A DNA stretch of 64,000 nt. Source: Neotamlana laminarinivorans. Its GTDB lineage: Bacteria > Bacteroidota > Bacteroidia > Flavobacteriales > Flavobacteriaceae. Under the pieces are notes generated by a model. The model did no database searches. It saw only the letters and a list, made by a program, of their open reading frames with translations, and was not told the origin of the DNA. The position numbers and the translations under genes are program-made. The stretch covers positions 156,217-220,216 of the forward strand of contig NZ_JAJAPW010000005.1 of the NCBI RefSeq assembly GCF_020523925.1. The letters are read 5' to 3'. Positions 1 to 8,601 of this stretch are shown here, piece by piece; position 1 is the first letter of the stretch, and the number at the start of each line of letters is the position of its first letter.

Positions 1-1
1 A

Positions 2-304
2 ATAGGTTTAGTTGCCGATGCTTTAGAAATTACCGATTATGTCGATGCTAGTATTTACGTAGTACGACAAGATTATACTAAAAAAGGAATGATAAGTTTG
101 GTAAATGAAAAGTACGACAAAGGTGAAATAAAAAACCTAAGTTTTATTTATAATGGTTATAACCAAAAAGGGAAATACGGTTATGGCTATGGTTATGGCT
201 ACGGCTACGGCTACGGTTATGGTACTTATGGTAATGGTTACCATGATAACGGATCTACAAATAGTATTGTTGGTAAAATCAAGAGCTGGTTTTTAAAAAG
301 GTAG
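2..304 (+). CDS. Wzc-like polysaccharide co-polymerase/tyrosine kinase, C-terminal end only
   Basis: The frame is open from the left edge of the window, so only the last 100 codons are present. The start reads like the end of a bacterial BY-kinase domain (LVADALEITDYVDASIYVVRQ), the segment that follows Walker B in Wzc/CpsD proteins. The C-terminus is rich in Tyr: eight Tyr-Gly dipeptides in a row and more Tyr beyond, ending in a basic KSWFLKR. In this family a C-terminal tyrosine cluster is autophosphorylated and controls polymer length or export, and this tail should play that role. It sits 25 bases before the exporter permease and is probably the head of the same transcription unit. The extreme Gly-Tyr regularity is unusual. 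Confidence 0.8.
   Translation: MGLVADALEITDYVDASIYVVRQDYTKKGMISLVNEKYDKGEIKNLSFIYNGYNQKGKYGYGYGYGYGYGYGYGTYGNGYHDNGSTNSIVGKIKSWFLKR
176..223 (+). repeat. In-frame hexanucleotide repeat coding Tyr-Gly x8
   Basis: Eight copies of a six-base unit of the form TAY-GGY lie inside the kinase tail. Copies alternate between tac/tat and ggt/ggc, so the array is degenerate but strictly in frame. Gain or loss of a unit would change the number of tyrosines without shifting the frame. Confidence 0.85.
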
Positions 305-329
305 AAAGAAGGATTAGAGTTGAATTAAA

Positions 330-1169
330 ATGGAAACCCGTATATATAAAAAAGAAAATAGCCTTAGTTTTTTTAAGCTATTAAAAGGTAGTGCTACAGA
401 TATATGCAAATCGCGGTTTTTAGCACGACAGTTAGCCGAACGCGACATAAAAGCCCAATACAGGCAATCGTATTTGGGTATTATTTGGGCCTTTATTATG
501 CCTATAACTACAGCTATTGTGTGGATATTTTTAAGTAGTTCTGGTACTGTACAATTATCTGACACTGGTATAAGTTATCCCGTTTATGTATTTTCTGGTA
601 CACTAATCTGGTCTATTTTTAAAGAGGCTTTAATGATGCCTACCAGCAGTACTAATAGTGCCAGAGGCCTATTAAGTAAAATAAACTTTCCTAAAGAAGC
701 CCTAATTTTATCGGGCATATACAAAATGCTATTTAATAGTTTATTTAAAATAGTTTTACTTTTTGTTTTAATGCTTATTTACAAAATTAGTTTTAGCTTT
801 ACATTATTGCTATTCCCATTAGGGTTATTATCTCTTATTTTGTTAGGCGTGTCTGTGGGTTTAATTGTTACCCCGTTTAGTATGCTTTATAATGATGTAG
901 GTAAAATAATAAATCTGGGTTTATCGTTTTTTATGTACGTAACTCCGGTAGTTTATGCTCTGCCAGATACAGGCCTCATGAAAACTATAATGGAATTAAA
1001 TCCGCTTACCTATGTTATAGGTATAACTCGCGACATTTTATTTGGAGGCACCTTTACTTATTTAATGCCTTATTTGGGTGTTGTTTTAATTAGTTTGCCT
1101 ATTCTTGTTTTGGGGTTGGTATGGTACCGTTTGTCTATTCCTGTTATTGTAGAACGTTTAAGTGCTTAG
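330..1169 (+). CDS. ABC-2 type polysaccharide export permease (Wzm-like)
   Basis: This is a 279-residue integral membrane protein with about six predicted helices, roughly at residues 48-70, 83-101, 135-155, 158-185, 195-212 and 243-267. The cytoplasmic N-terminus carries the family hallmark ERDIKAQYRQSYLGIIW just before the first helix. Wzm proteins form the channel that moves an undecaprenyl-linked O-antigen or capsule chain across the inner membrane, powered by Wzt. The ATPase partner follows 6 bases downstream. The length is normal for the family. It is the only exporter in the locus, since no Wzx flippase was found. Confidence 0.92.
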   Translation: METRIYKKENSLSFFKLLKGSATDICKSRFLARQLAERDIKAQYRQSYLGIIWAFIMPITTAIVWIFLSSSGTVQLSDTGISYPVYVFSGTLIWSIFKEALMMPTSSTNSARGLLSKINFPKEALILSGIYKMLFNSLFKIVLLFVLMLIYKISFSFTLLLFPLGLLSLILLGVSVGLIVTPFSMLYNDVGKIINLGLSFFMYVTPVVYALPDTGLMKTIMELNPLTYVIGITRDILFGGTFTYLMPYLGVVLISLPILVLGLVWYRLSIPVIVERLSA

Positions 1170-1175
1170 CTTAGT

Positions 1176-2372
1176 ATGGAAAATGATGAGGTATTAGTAA
1201 AAGTAGAAGGGCTTAGTAAAAAGTTTTGTAAAGACTTAAAAACAAGCCTTTGGTATGGCGTAAAAGATTTAATAAGTGGCGTAAAAAGCAGTAAAAACGA
1301 AAGGGCATTACGCCCTAAAGAGTTTTGGGCAGTAAAGGATATCAACTTTGAGCTTAAACGTGGGGAATGTTTGGGTTTAATTGGGCATAACGGAGCAGGA
1401 AAAAGTACACTTTTAAAAATTTTAAATGGTTTAATTAACCCCGATGCTGGTCAAGTTACTATAAAAGGCCGAGTAGGAGCACTTATAGAACTAGGCGCAG
1501 GTTTTAACCCCATTTTGAGTGGTAGGGAAAATATTTATAACAATGGAGCTATTTTAGGTTTTACACGTAAAGAAATTGATGATAAACTAGAAGACATCAT
1601 AGATTTTGCCGAAATACGGGAGTTTATAGATATGCCAGTGCAAAACTATAGTAGTGGAATGAAAGTGCGCTTAGGCTTTGCCGTGGCAGCCCAAATGGAA
1701 CCCGATGTGTTAATTATTGATGAGGTTTTGGCGGTTGGAGATTTGGGTTTTACATTAAAATGCTTTAAGACTATTGATACTATTTTACCTAATACAGCGG
1801 TCGTTTTTGTAAGCCATAGCATGCCCATGGTTTCACGAATTTGTAACAAAATAATATTAATGGAAAACGGTGAGCCAAAATATGTAGGAGAGGATATTGG
1901 CGAAGGGATTGATAAATATTATAGCAGGTTTACAAATAACAATAGTAATGTAGTTTTTGATGATAATAGTTTAACCTTAGATAGCTTTAAAATTAAAACA
2001 GAGTCTGTAATAAATGGCTTTCCAGTTATTAATTGGGGAGGAAACTTAAAATTGGATATTAATTTTACAACTAAAATTAAAAAGGAAACATTTTGCATTG
2101 TTATAATTATATCTGATAAGGAGCAACGCCCAATAGCAATGTTACAAGAAAGCCAATTTAATTCAATTGAAAACGAAAGTATGAGAGTTCTTGTTGATGT
2201 AAGTGATCTGCAATTATCTAAAGGGCTATATAATTTTAATTTGGTTATGAAAAGTGGAATGACGAATGAACCAAGGCTTAGAATTAATAACATTGGAGAA
2301 TTTCAAGTTATTCATGAAAAAGAAGTTTGGCAACCTTTTTTATTAAGAGCAACCTATGATTTTATTAGTTAA
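1176..2372 (+). CDS. ABC transporter ATPase with C-terminal glycan-recognition domain (Wzt-like)
   Basis: The nucleotide-binding domain has Walker A GHNGAGKST at residues 70-78, the signature YSSGM at 158-162 and Walker B IDEVLAVGD at 181-189; the last is typical of Wzt/TagH ATPases. Residues from about 255 to 398 form a separate beta-rich extension matching the position of the Wzt C-terminal domain, which in O9a-type systems binds the capped non-reducing end of the chain. That implies export of a finished, terminally modified polymer; the methyl- and sulfotransferases downstream could supply the cap (inference). Paired with the upstream permease, 5 bases before the aminotransferase. Confidence 0.92.
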   Translation: MENDEVLVKVEGLSKKFCKDLKTSLWYGVKDLISGVKSSKNERALRPKEFWAVKDINFELKRGECLGLIGHNGAGKSTLLKILNGLINPDAGQVTIKGRVGALIELGAGFNPILSGRENIYNNGAILGFTRKEIDDKLEDIIDFAEIREFIDMPVQNYSSGMKVRLGFAVAAQMEPDVLIIDEVLAVGDLGFTLKCFKTIDTILPNTAVVFVSHSMPMVSRICNKIILMENGEPKYVGEDIGEGIDKYYSRFTNNNSNVVFDDNSLTLDSFKIKTESVINGFPVINWGGNLKLDINFTTKIKKETFCIVIIISDKEQRPIAMLQESQFNSIENESMRVLVDVSDLQLSKGLYNFNLVMKSGMTNEPRLRINNIGEFQVIHEKEVWQPFLLRATYDFIS

Positions 2373-2377
2373 TATTA

Positions 2378-3466
2378 ATGATACCTGTAACTAAAACTTT
2401 TTTACCTCCACAAGAAGAATTTCAAGAGCTGATATCGCGTATCTGGGAAAACCAATGGTTAACAAATAATGGCGAATTATTTAAAGAGTTTAGAAAAAAA
2501 TTACAGAGCTTTTTAAATGTAGATTTTGTTATACCAACGACAAATGGCACATTACCACTGCAAATAGCCTTAAATGCTTTTGGAAATTGCGGTGAAGTAA
2601 TTACAACACCTTTTAGTTATGTGGCGACCACAAGTAGTATAGTATGGGAAAAATGTACGCCTGTTTTTGTCGATATTCATAAAGACTATTTAACTATTGA
2701 TGAAACAAAAATAGAAGCCGCTATAACCCCAAAAACTACTGCTATTTTGACCACACATGTTTATGGTAATGCCTGTAATTTAGAAGTGTTAGAAAAAATA
2801 GCGAAAAAGCATAGTTTAAAGTTAATTTATGATGCAGCCCATTGTTTTGGGGTTACTTATAAAGGCAATTCTATTTTTCATTATGGTGACGTTAGCACTT
2901 GTAGTTTTCATGCAACAAAACTATTTCATTCGGGTGAAGGCGGTGCCTTATTTTGTAAAAATAAAGAAATAGAAAAAGAGCTTTGGTTTAGGCACAATTT
3001 TGGCCATAATGGCCCAGAAAAATTTCATGGTTTAGGTATTAATGCCAAAATGAGTGAGTTGCAAGCCGCAATGGGTTTATCTGTATTGCCTTATGTCAAT
3101 TTCATTATAGAAGAACGAAAAAAAGTATGTAATTTTTATGATGTAAGTTTGAATTTTAATGTTTTGAGGCGTCAAAAAATAAGAGAAGGACTTAAATGGA
3201 ATTATGCTTATTACCCAATAATTTTTAAAAATGAAAGCACTTTAATTGAGGTAAAGCAGAAGTTGGAGGAAAACAATATTTTCGCAAGACGTTATTTTTT
3301 TCCTAGTTTAGAGAAATTGCCTTATATAAAAACAAGCTTGTGTCCCATTGCTGAGCATATTTCAACGACTGTTTTATGTTTGCCAGTATATGTTGGTTTA
3401 CAAGAAAATGATTTAGTTCAAATTACTTCAATTATAAATTCTTGTTTAAATAACTATGGAGCATAA
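2378..3466 (+). CDS. DegT/DnrJ/EryC1/StrS-family sugar aminotransferase
   Basis: A 362-residue PLP-dependent fold-type I enzyme. The PLP-ring aspartate lies in YDAAHCFG (D152) and the Schiff-base lysine in SFHATKLFHSGEGGA (K181), both canonical for nucleotide-sugar aminotransferases. These enzymes convert a keto-sugar nucleotide (usually a 4- or 3-keto-6-deoxyhexose) to an amino sugar. No dehydratase is encoded nearby, so the keto substrate must come from elsewhere in the genome. Its reading frame overlaps the WbqC gene by 11 bases, so the two are probably translated together and may act on the same sugar. Confidence 0.9.
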   Translation: MIPVTKTFLPPQEEFQELISRIWENQWLTNNGELFKEFRKKLQSFLNVDFVIPTTNGTLPLQIALNAFGNCGEVITTPFSYVATTSSIVWEKCTPVFVDIHKDYLTIDETKIEAAITPKTTAILTTHVYGNACNLEVLEKIAKKHSLKLIYDAAHCFGVTYKGNSIFHYGDVSTCSFHATKLFHSGEGGALFCKNKEIEKELWFRHNFGHNGPEKFHGLGINAKMSELQAAMGLSVLPYVNFIIEERKKVCNFYDVSLNFNVLRRQKIREGLKWNYAYYPIIFKNESTLIEVKQKLEENNIFARRYFFPSLEKLPYIKTSLCPIAEHISTTVLCLPVYVGLQENDLVQITSIINSCLNNYGA

Positions 3467-4166
3467 AATAGCAATCATTCAACCGTATGTTTTTCCTTAT
3501 TTAGGGTATTTTCAATTAATTAATGCAGTAGATGAATTTATTTTATATGATGATGTTAATTTCATAAAAAAAGGTTGGGTTAATAGAAATAAAATATTAG
3601 TTCAAGAAAAGGGCAAAATAATAACATTTCCTTGTAAAAATATAAGTCAAAATAAGTTAATAAAAGACGTTTATTTACATAAAGACAGTAAGACCTATTT
3701 AAATTTAAAAGAGACAATTAAACATGCTTATACAAAAGCTCCTTATTTTTCAGATGTATTTCATTTGTTTAATAAAGCTTTAGAATCAAATTGCAAAACA
3801 ATTTCAGAACTTAGTATTTTAAGCATTAAGGAGGTGTTAAATTATTTAGATTTAGATGTTAATTTAAAAATATCATCAAAAGCCTACACTGGATTGGAAG
3901 TGTTTAGCAAAGAAGACAGGTTGATTAATATTTGTAAAATAGAAAAATGTAACGTTTATATAAATGCAATAGGGGGAAAAGCTATTTATTCTAAAGAAAT
4001 GTTTAGTAAAGACGAGATTGTTCTAAAATTCTTGAAGCCAGAATTACCAGAATACAATCAATTTTCTAATAGTGAATTTATAAAAGGACTTTCAATTATA
4101 GATGTAATGATGTTTAATAGTCCTGATGAAATAAGAGACATGCTAACAAAATATACTTTAGTGTGA
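3456..4166 (+). CDS. WbqC-family protein
   Basis: A 236-residue protein with the WbqC family start, IAIIQPYVFPYLGYFQLI, followed by DEFILYDDVNF and WVNRNKI. WbqC proteins are common in O-antigen loci that make amino or acylamino sugars, often next to DegT aminotransferases as here. Their exact reaction is not firmly established; acyl or amino-acid transfer to the amino group has been proposed. It overlaps the aminotransferase upstream, and its stop codon overlaps the GTG start of the next gene by four bases, so translational coupling is likely. Confidence 0.85.
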   Translation: MEHKIAIIQPYVFPYLGYFQLINAVDEFILYDDVNFIKKGWVNRNKILVQEKGKIITFPCKNISQNKLIKDVYLHKDSKTYLNLKETIKHAYTKAPYFSDVFHLFNKALESNCKTISELSILSIKEVLNYLDLDVNLKISSKAYTGLEVFSKEDRLINICKIEKCNVYINAIGGKAIYSKEMFSKDEIVLKFLKPELPEYNQFSNSEFIKGLSIIDVMMFNSPDEIRDMLTKYTLV

Positions 4167-4969
4167 TAAAAATAGCCGTGCATAGTGTGCCTCGTTCTGG
4201 TTCAACCTGGCTTGGTGAGATTTTTAATAGTCACCCAGATGTTGTTTATAAATATCAACCATTATTTTCTTATGCCTTTAAAGGCAGGCTTTCAACAAGT
4301 TCAACTAATCAAAATATTCAAGATTTTTTTACAGATATATCCAAATCAAGTGATGATTTTATCAATCAGGTTGAAGCTAGGAAAGATGGTAAGCTTCCTA
4401 TTTTTAACAAAGAAGCCTCATTTAAAGCTATTGTTTATAAAGAAGTAAGATATCATCATATTTTAGCGCATATTTTAAAACAAGACAAGGAGTTGAAAGT
4501 AATAGGTCTTGTTCGTAATCCGTTAGCTGTAGTTTATTCTTGGTTAAATGCTCCAAGAGAATTTAGAAAAGATTTAGGTTGGCAGGTTTTGGAAGAATGG
4601 CGCTATGCCAAGAAAAAAAATTTAAATAAAATTGAAGAATTTAATGGTTACGAAAAATGGAAAGAAGTCTCATTAATGTTCTTAAGGTTAGAAAAACAAT
4701 TTAAAAATCGATTTAAGCTCATACAATATGAAAACCTATTAAACCAAACAGAGTTTGAAGTAAAAGCTTTATTCGATTTTTGTAATTTAAGCTATTCAAA
4801 ATCAACTCAAAATTTTATTTTAAGTAAAAATGAAGTAAACAATACAGACGCGTACAGTGTTTTTAAAACCAAAAAAGAGGAAAAAAAATGGAGGCAATTA
4901 CCTCCTGAAATTATTAGCTTTATAGAGCGTGATTTAGAAAATACAGAATTGAAAAAATTTATTTTATGA
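4163..4969 (+). CDS. PAPS-dependent carbohydrate sulfotransferase family protein
   Basis: A 268-residue protein with a P-loop-like 5'-phosphosulfate loop RSGSTW at residues 11-16 and a 3'-phosphate-binding segment VRNP at 117-120 followed by S126, the two PAPS-contact elements of sulfotransferases. It should transfer sulfate from PAPS to a sugar hydroxyl in the cytoplasm before export. The start is GTG, fixed by the GTGA overlap with the upstream stop. The next gene starts within its stop (ATGA) and encodes a second, divergent family member. Specificity cannot be read from sequence. Confidence 0.82.
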   Translation: MIKIAVHSVPRSGSTWLGEIFNSHPDVVYKYQPLFSYAFKGRLSTSSTNQNIQDFFTDISKSSDDFINQVEARKDGKLPIFNKEASFKAIVYKEVRYHHILAHILKQDKELKVIGLVRNPLAVVYSWLNAPREFRKDLGWQVLEEWRYAKKKNLNKIEEFNGYEKWKEVSLMFLRLEKQFKNRFKLIQYENLLNQTEFEVKALFDFCNLSYSKSTQNFILSKNEVNNTDAYSVFKTKKEEKKWRQLPPEIISFIERDLENTELKKFIL

Positions 4970-5952
4970 GGTGCGATTTTTTAATCAGTTCAGAGCGTTC
5001 AGGAAGCAATTTAATAACCAAAATAATTGATGCCCATTCGCAATATTGTGGCCCAACTCCGCCACATTTATTACGAATTTTTTATCCTGTAATGAGTAAG
5101 TATGGCAATTTGCAAGAAGACGCTAATTGGAATAGATTTATAAGTGACATTTTAGAAATGTTTAATTTAAAAATTAGCATATGGGAGGTTAATTTTAATA
5201 AAACCGAATTACTAAATATTACAAATAGAAGTTTGGCTTCGGTAGTTAAATATATTTATAACAAAGAAGCCAAACATCACTTAAAAACGCATGCATTTAT
5301 TAAAGAGGTTAATACCTTTAATTTGGCTCCGTATATTAACGAGAATTTTGAAAATGCAAAATATATTTGGTTAGTTCGAGACCCACGCGATATGGCTTTA
5401 TCCTGGTTTAACTCTCCAGTTCATCGTGGCGATTTAGTAAGAGCTGCAAATATTTGGAAAAAAAATCAAGAACGTACTATTTCACTTTTTAAACAATTCA
5501 CTAAAAATAATAAAATTATACTTGTAAAATATGAAGCGTTAATTGAAGATCAAGAACAAAGTATTTTAAATATTTGCGATTTTTTAAGTATTAATTTTGA
5601 AGCTGAAATGCTAAGTTTTCATAAAAATAATATGTCGGTTAAAAACGCCGAGAAAACCGATAATTGGAAAAATTTAAACAAAGCAATTCTAAAAAATAAT
5701 TCTAAAAAATACAAAGCCAAATTAACTAAAGACCAAATACAATACATTGAGTATGTTTGTAATGAAGAGATGAGTTTTTTAGGCTATGAAAAAGATTTCG
5801 AGCTGTTAAGCGAAAAATCATTTAGTAGTTTACATGATGTTTTATTAAAACAAGAACGCCATGAAAAACCAGCTTATAATTTAATTCCAACCGAAGAAAA
5901 ATTAAAGCGGGAGGCTTGGTATAATAAGTATTTAGAAATTCAAAATGTTTAA
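4966..5952 (+). CDS. Second sulfotransferase family protein
   Basis: A 328-residue protein with the 5'-loop ERSGSN at residues 10-15 and the 3'-phosphate segment LVRDPRDMALSWF at 136-148, a textbook sulfotransferase pair with the conserved serine at 146. It is longer than its upstream neighbour by about 60 residues, mostly between the two PAPS motifs and in a charged C-terminal tail. The two genes overlap by four bases and probably modify the same polymer at different positions or on different residues. The motif set also fits the wider sulfotransferase-3 family, so protein rather than sugar sulfation is a less likely alternative. Confidence 0.82.
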   Translation: MRCDFLISSERSGSNLITKIIDAHSQYCGPTPPHLLRIFYPVMSKYGNLQEDANWNRFISDILEMFNLKISIWEVNFNKTELLNITNRSLASVVKYIYNKEAKHHLKTHAFIKEVNTFNLAPYINENFENAKYIWLVRDPRDMALSWFNSPVHRGDLVRAANIWKKNQERTISLFKQFTKNNKIILVKYEALIEDQEQSILNICDFLSINFEAEMLSFHKNNMSVKNAEKTDNWKNLNKAILKNNSKKYKAKLTKDQIQYIEYVCNEEMSFLGYEKDFELLSEKSFSSLHDVLLKQERHEKPAYNLIPTEEKLKREAWYNKYLEIQNV

Positions 5953-5958
5953 TTAAAT

Positions 5959-6876
5959 ATGAGCCAAAACTTTAAAAGCGTTGATGTTGCAAAACCACTA
6001 GTAAGTATTTGTTGTTTGGTTTATAATCATGAAAAATTCCTAAAACAAACACTGGATAGTTTTTTAATGCAACAAACCAGTTTTAAGTTTGAAGTGGTAA
6101 TTCACGACGATGCTTCGACCGATTCTAGTACAGATATTATAAAAGCTTACGAAGCAAAACATCCTGAAATTTTTAAGCCAATTTATCAAACCGAAAATCA
6201 GAAATCAAAATTTAAATCAGGAATGAATCCAAGATTTAACTTTCCTCGAGCAAAAGGTAAATATATTGCTGTTTGTGAAGGCGACGATTATTGGACAAAC
6301 CCACTAAAACTGCAAAAACAGGTTGATTTTTTAAATAATAACTCAGATTTTGTACTCTGTTTTCACAACGTAACTATTTTAAATTCGCGAGGAAAAGAAA
6401 CAACGGAAACTTTAATGATAAAAAACACTCAAAAGGAAGTGTTTAAAACTGAAGATATTATTGAGAAATGGTTTGTTCCTACCTGCTCAATAATGTTTAG
6501 AAACCTTGAGGATTTTGAGCTGCCAAATTGGTTTTTTCGGTGCATAAGTGGTGATTTTCCTTTTTTATTACTTTTATCTTTAAGAGGGAAATTTAAATAT
6601 CTTACTAACACTATGGGCTGCTATAGGTTGCACAATACCGGAGCTTCAACTAAGCATAAAGGGTATTTTAAAGTGTATGGTATGATTTTTATTTATCAAA
6701 ATTTTAATCAATTTACCAATTATAAGTACGAATCAATTGTAAACAAAGGAATTAAAGAAGCTATAAATACCCATTTACCTGAAATTCAAGAATTAAATGA
6801 ATTAAAAAAATATCATAAAAATTTCTTAGTTAGAACTTGGTTAAAAAAGAAATTTCGATTCTTTTTAAAAAATTAA
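5959..6876 (+). CDS. Family 2 glycosyltransferase (GT-A fold)
   Basis: A 305-residue GT2 enzyme. The nucleotide-sugar site shows VVIHDDASTD (residues 46-55) and the metal-binding region EGDDYW (107-112), followed by KLQKQVDFL. The C-terminus is basic, as in many membrane-peripheral GT2 proteins. It belongs to the same subfamily as the protein at 18,669-19,598, which shares the GDDYW/KLQKQVDFL block. Donor and acceptor are unknown. Start ATG is 6 bases after the upstream stop. Confidence 0.88.
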   Translation: MSQNFKSVDVAKPLVSICCLVYNHEKFLKQTLDSFLMQQTSFKFEVVIHDDASTDSSTDIIKAYEAKHPEIFKPIYQTENQKSKFKSGMNPRFNFPRAKGKYIAVCEGDDYWTNPLKLQKQVDFLNNNSDFVLCFHNVTILNSRGKETTETLMIKNTQKEVFKTEDIIEKWFVPTCSIMFRNLEDFELPNWFFRCISGDFPFLLLLSLRGKFKYLTNTMGCYRLHNTGASTKHKGYFKVYGMIFIYQNFNQFTNYKYESIVNKGIKEAINTHLPEIQELNELKKYHKNFLVRTWLKKKFRFFLKN

Positions 6877-6895
6877 TAATTAAGGAAATTGCATT

Positions 6896-7672
6896 ATGCT
6901 AATATCAATAATTACAATTAATTACAACAATAAACAAGGTTTAGAACGTACGCTTAAAAGTGTACAAACCCAAACCTTTAATGATTATGAGTTAATTGTT
7001 ATTGATGGCAACTCAACAGATGGTAGCAAACACATAATTGAGCAGTATAAAACAGACTTAAATTATTATGTTAGCGAACCAGATACTGGTATCTACAATG
7101 CCATGAATAAAGGCATAAAACAAGCTAAAGGCAATTATTTGTTTTTTTTAAATAGTGGCGACAATTTGGTTAATGATAGTGCATTAGCAAAAGTTGCAAA
7201 ATATTTATCTGGTGAAGGTTTTGTATATTTTAATATCAATAGAATAAAAAACAATAAAAAATGGGTAATAGAAGTGCCTAGTGAAATGAGTTTCTTTTAT
7301 TTACATAATGATACTATTCCGCACCAATCTATATTTATAAAAAAAGAATTGTTTAATACAGTGGGGGCTTATGATGAACATTTAAAATTAGTATCCGATT
7401 GGAAATTTATTATCACAGCACTTATAAAATATAATGCAAGCTATAAGCATGTTAATGAGGTGTTTTCAAATTTTTATGAAGGTGGTGTAAGTTCATCAAA
7501 AGGAAGTTTTGAAGCTATGGAAAAGGAAAGACAGCTTGTTTTAAAACAAGATTTCCCGCTTCTTTTAAACGATTTAAAGTATAAATTTAAGTTAGAACGT
7601 ACTTTAAGAACTTTGCGAAAGTCAAGAAAAATTAACTGGTTAATAAAACTAGGATTAATTAATAAGTTTTAA
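6896..7672 (+). CDS. Family 2 glycosyltransferase (WcaA/WcaE-like), copy 1 of a paralogue pair
   Basis: A 258-residue GT2 enzyme with VIDGNSTDGS at residues 35-44, GIYNAMNKG at 65-73 and NSGD at 86-89 where other GT2 proteins have DxD; this NSGD form is usual for the subfamily. It is collinear over its full 258 residues with the protein at 12,695-13,471, including a shared LRKSRKI-LIKLGLINKF type tail. The last base of its stop is the first base of the next gene (TAATG). Substrate is unknown. Confidence 0.88.
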   Translation: MLISIITINYNNKQGLERTLKSVQTQTFNDYELIVIDGNSTDGSKHIIEQYKTDLNYYVSEPDTGIYNAMNKGIKQAKGNYLFFLNSGDNLVNDSALAKVAKYLSGEGFVYFNINRIKNNKKWVIEVPSEMSFFYLHNDTIPHQSIFIKKELFNTVGAYDEHLKLVSDWKFIITALIKYNASYKHVNEVFSNFYEGGVSSSKGSFEAMEKERQLVLKQDFPLLLNDLKYKFKLERTLRTLRKSRKINWLIKLGLINKF

Positions 7673-8601
7673 TGAAGTTAGGTTTTAAAGTTTCTGTAAT
7701 TATTCCAGTATATAACTGCGAGCGCTTTATCGAAAAAGCTGTAAGATCGGCATTACAACAACCTGAAGTGGCCGAAATTGTAGTGGTAAATGATGGTAGT
7801 ACCGATAACTCATTGAAATTGCTAAAAACCCTACAAATCGAAGATGAAAGAGTAAAAATTCATCATCATAAAAATAAAAAAAATAAAGGACGCGCTACTA
7901 GCAGAAACCTTGGGATTAAAAAAGCATCATCAAACTATATCGCGTTTCTAGATGCAGACGATTTTTATTTAGAAAACAGATTTAAAACGGATGCAAAAGT
8001 ATTTTTAACACAAAACGAAGCAGACGGTGTTTATAATGCTGTTGGGTTTCATTATTACCGTAATGTTAGTGAAAATGATGCCAATAAAACTAATTTATGT
8101 ACCCTTAGCCAAGGCATTAGCCCTAATGAAATATTTGAAGCATTTATGTTGGGAAAAGGCCATTTACATTTGAACGGATTAACTTTAAAAAAGGAAGCCA
8201 TTAGGTTGTCTGGTTTGTTTAATAGTAAATTAACCGTAGGCGAAGACACCGATTTTATTTACAAGCTTGCCTTAAAATGTAAATTATTTGCTGGTGTTGT
8301 AACCCAAGCCGCAGCCTTACGAGGGGTTCATGAAAATAATGTTTTTAGTAATAGAAAAGTATATTCGAAATATCATGGCAAAACATACGAATCGCTTATT
8401 GTTTGGAGTGCAAAAAACAATGTGTCGCTTACTCGAATTGATAAACAATTAAGTTATTTGTGGTTTTTTTATAGCGGCGAAAAAAATAAGTTTTTTAACC
8501 AATTGTTAAGTTGGGTTAAAATTTTTATGTCGTCTTTTAGACTGTTTTTTTCTAATTTAAATCTTAAATATTTTCCAATTGTAAATCTGATTAAAAAATG
8601 A
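7672..8601 (+). CDS. Family 2 glycosyltransferase
   Basis: A 309-residue GT2 enzyme: VSVIIPVYN at the N-terminus, NDGSTD at residues 40-45, the acceptor-region KGRATSRNLG at 72-81, and metal-binding DADD at 94-97. The C-terminal 60 residues are hydrophobic and basic, suggesting membrane association. It starts on the last base of the upstream stop and overlaps the next gene by four bases, so it lies inside a tightly coupled run. Sugar specificity cannot be assigned. Confidence 0.9.
   Translation: MKLGFKVSVIIPVYNCERFIEKAVRSALQQPEVAEIVVVNDGSTDNSLKLLKTLQIEDERVKIHHHKNKKNKGRATSRNLGIKKASSNYIAFLDADDFYLENRFKTDAKVFLTQNEADGVYNAVGFHYYRNVSENDANKTNLCTLSQGISPNEIFEAFMLGKGHLHLNGLTLKKEAIRLSGLFNSKLTVGEDTDFIYKLALKCKLFAGVVTQAAALRGVHENNVFSNRKVYSKYHGKTYESLIVWSAKNNVSLTRIDKQLSYLWFFYSGEKNKFFNQLLSWVKIFMSSFRLFFSNLNLKYFPIVNLIKK

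Noticed and set aside
176..223. Tandem repeat as a possible CRISPR or phase-variation frameshift tract
   Set aside because: The unit is six bases, so slippage keeps the frame; it cannot switch the gene off.
3456..5952. Recent horizontal transfer of the WbqC/sulfotransferase segment because of very high AT content
   Set aside because: Adjacent glycosyltransferase genes look similarly AT-rich; without a computed composition profile the difference is not convincing.
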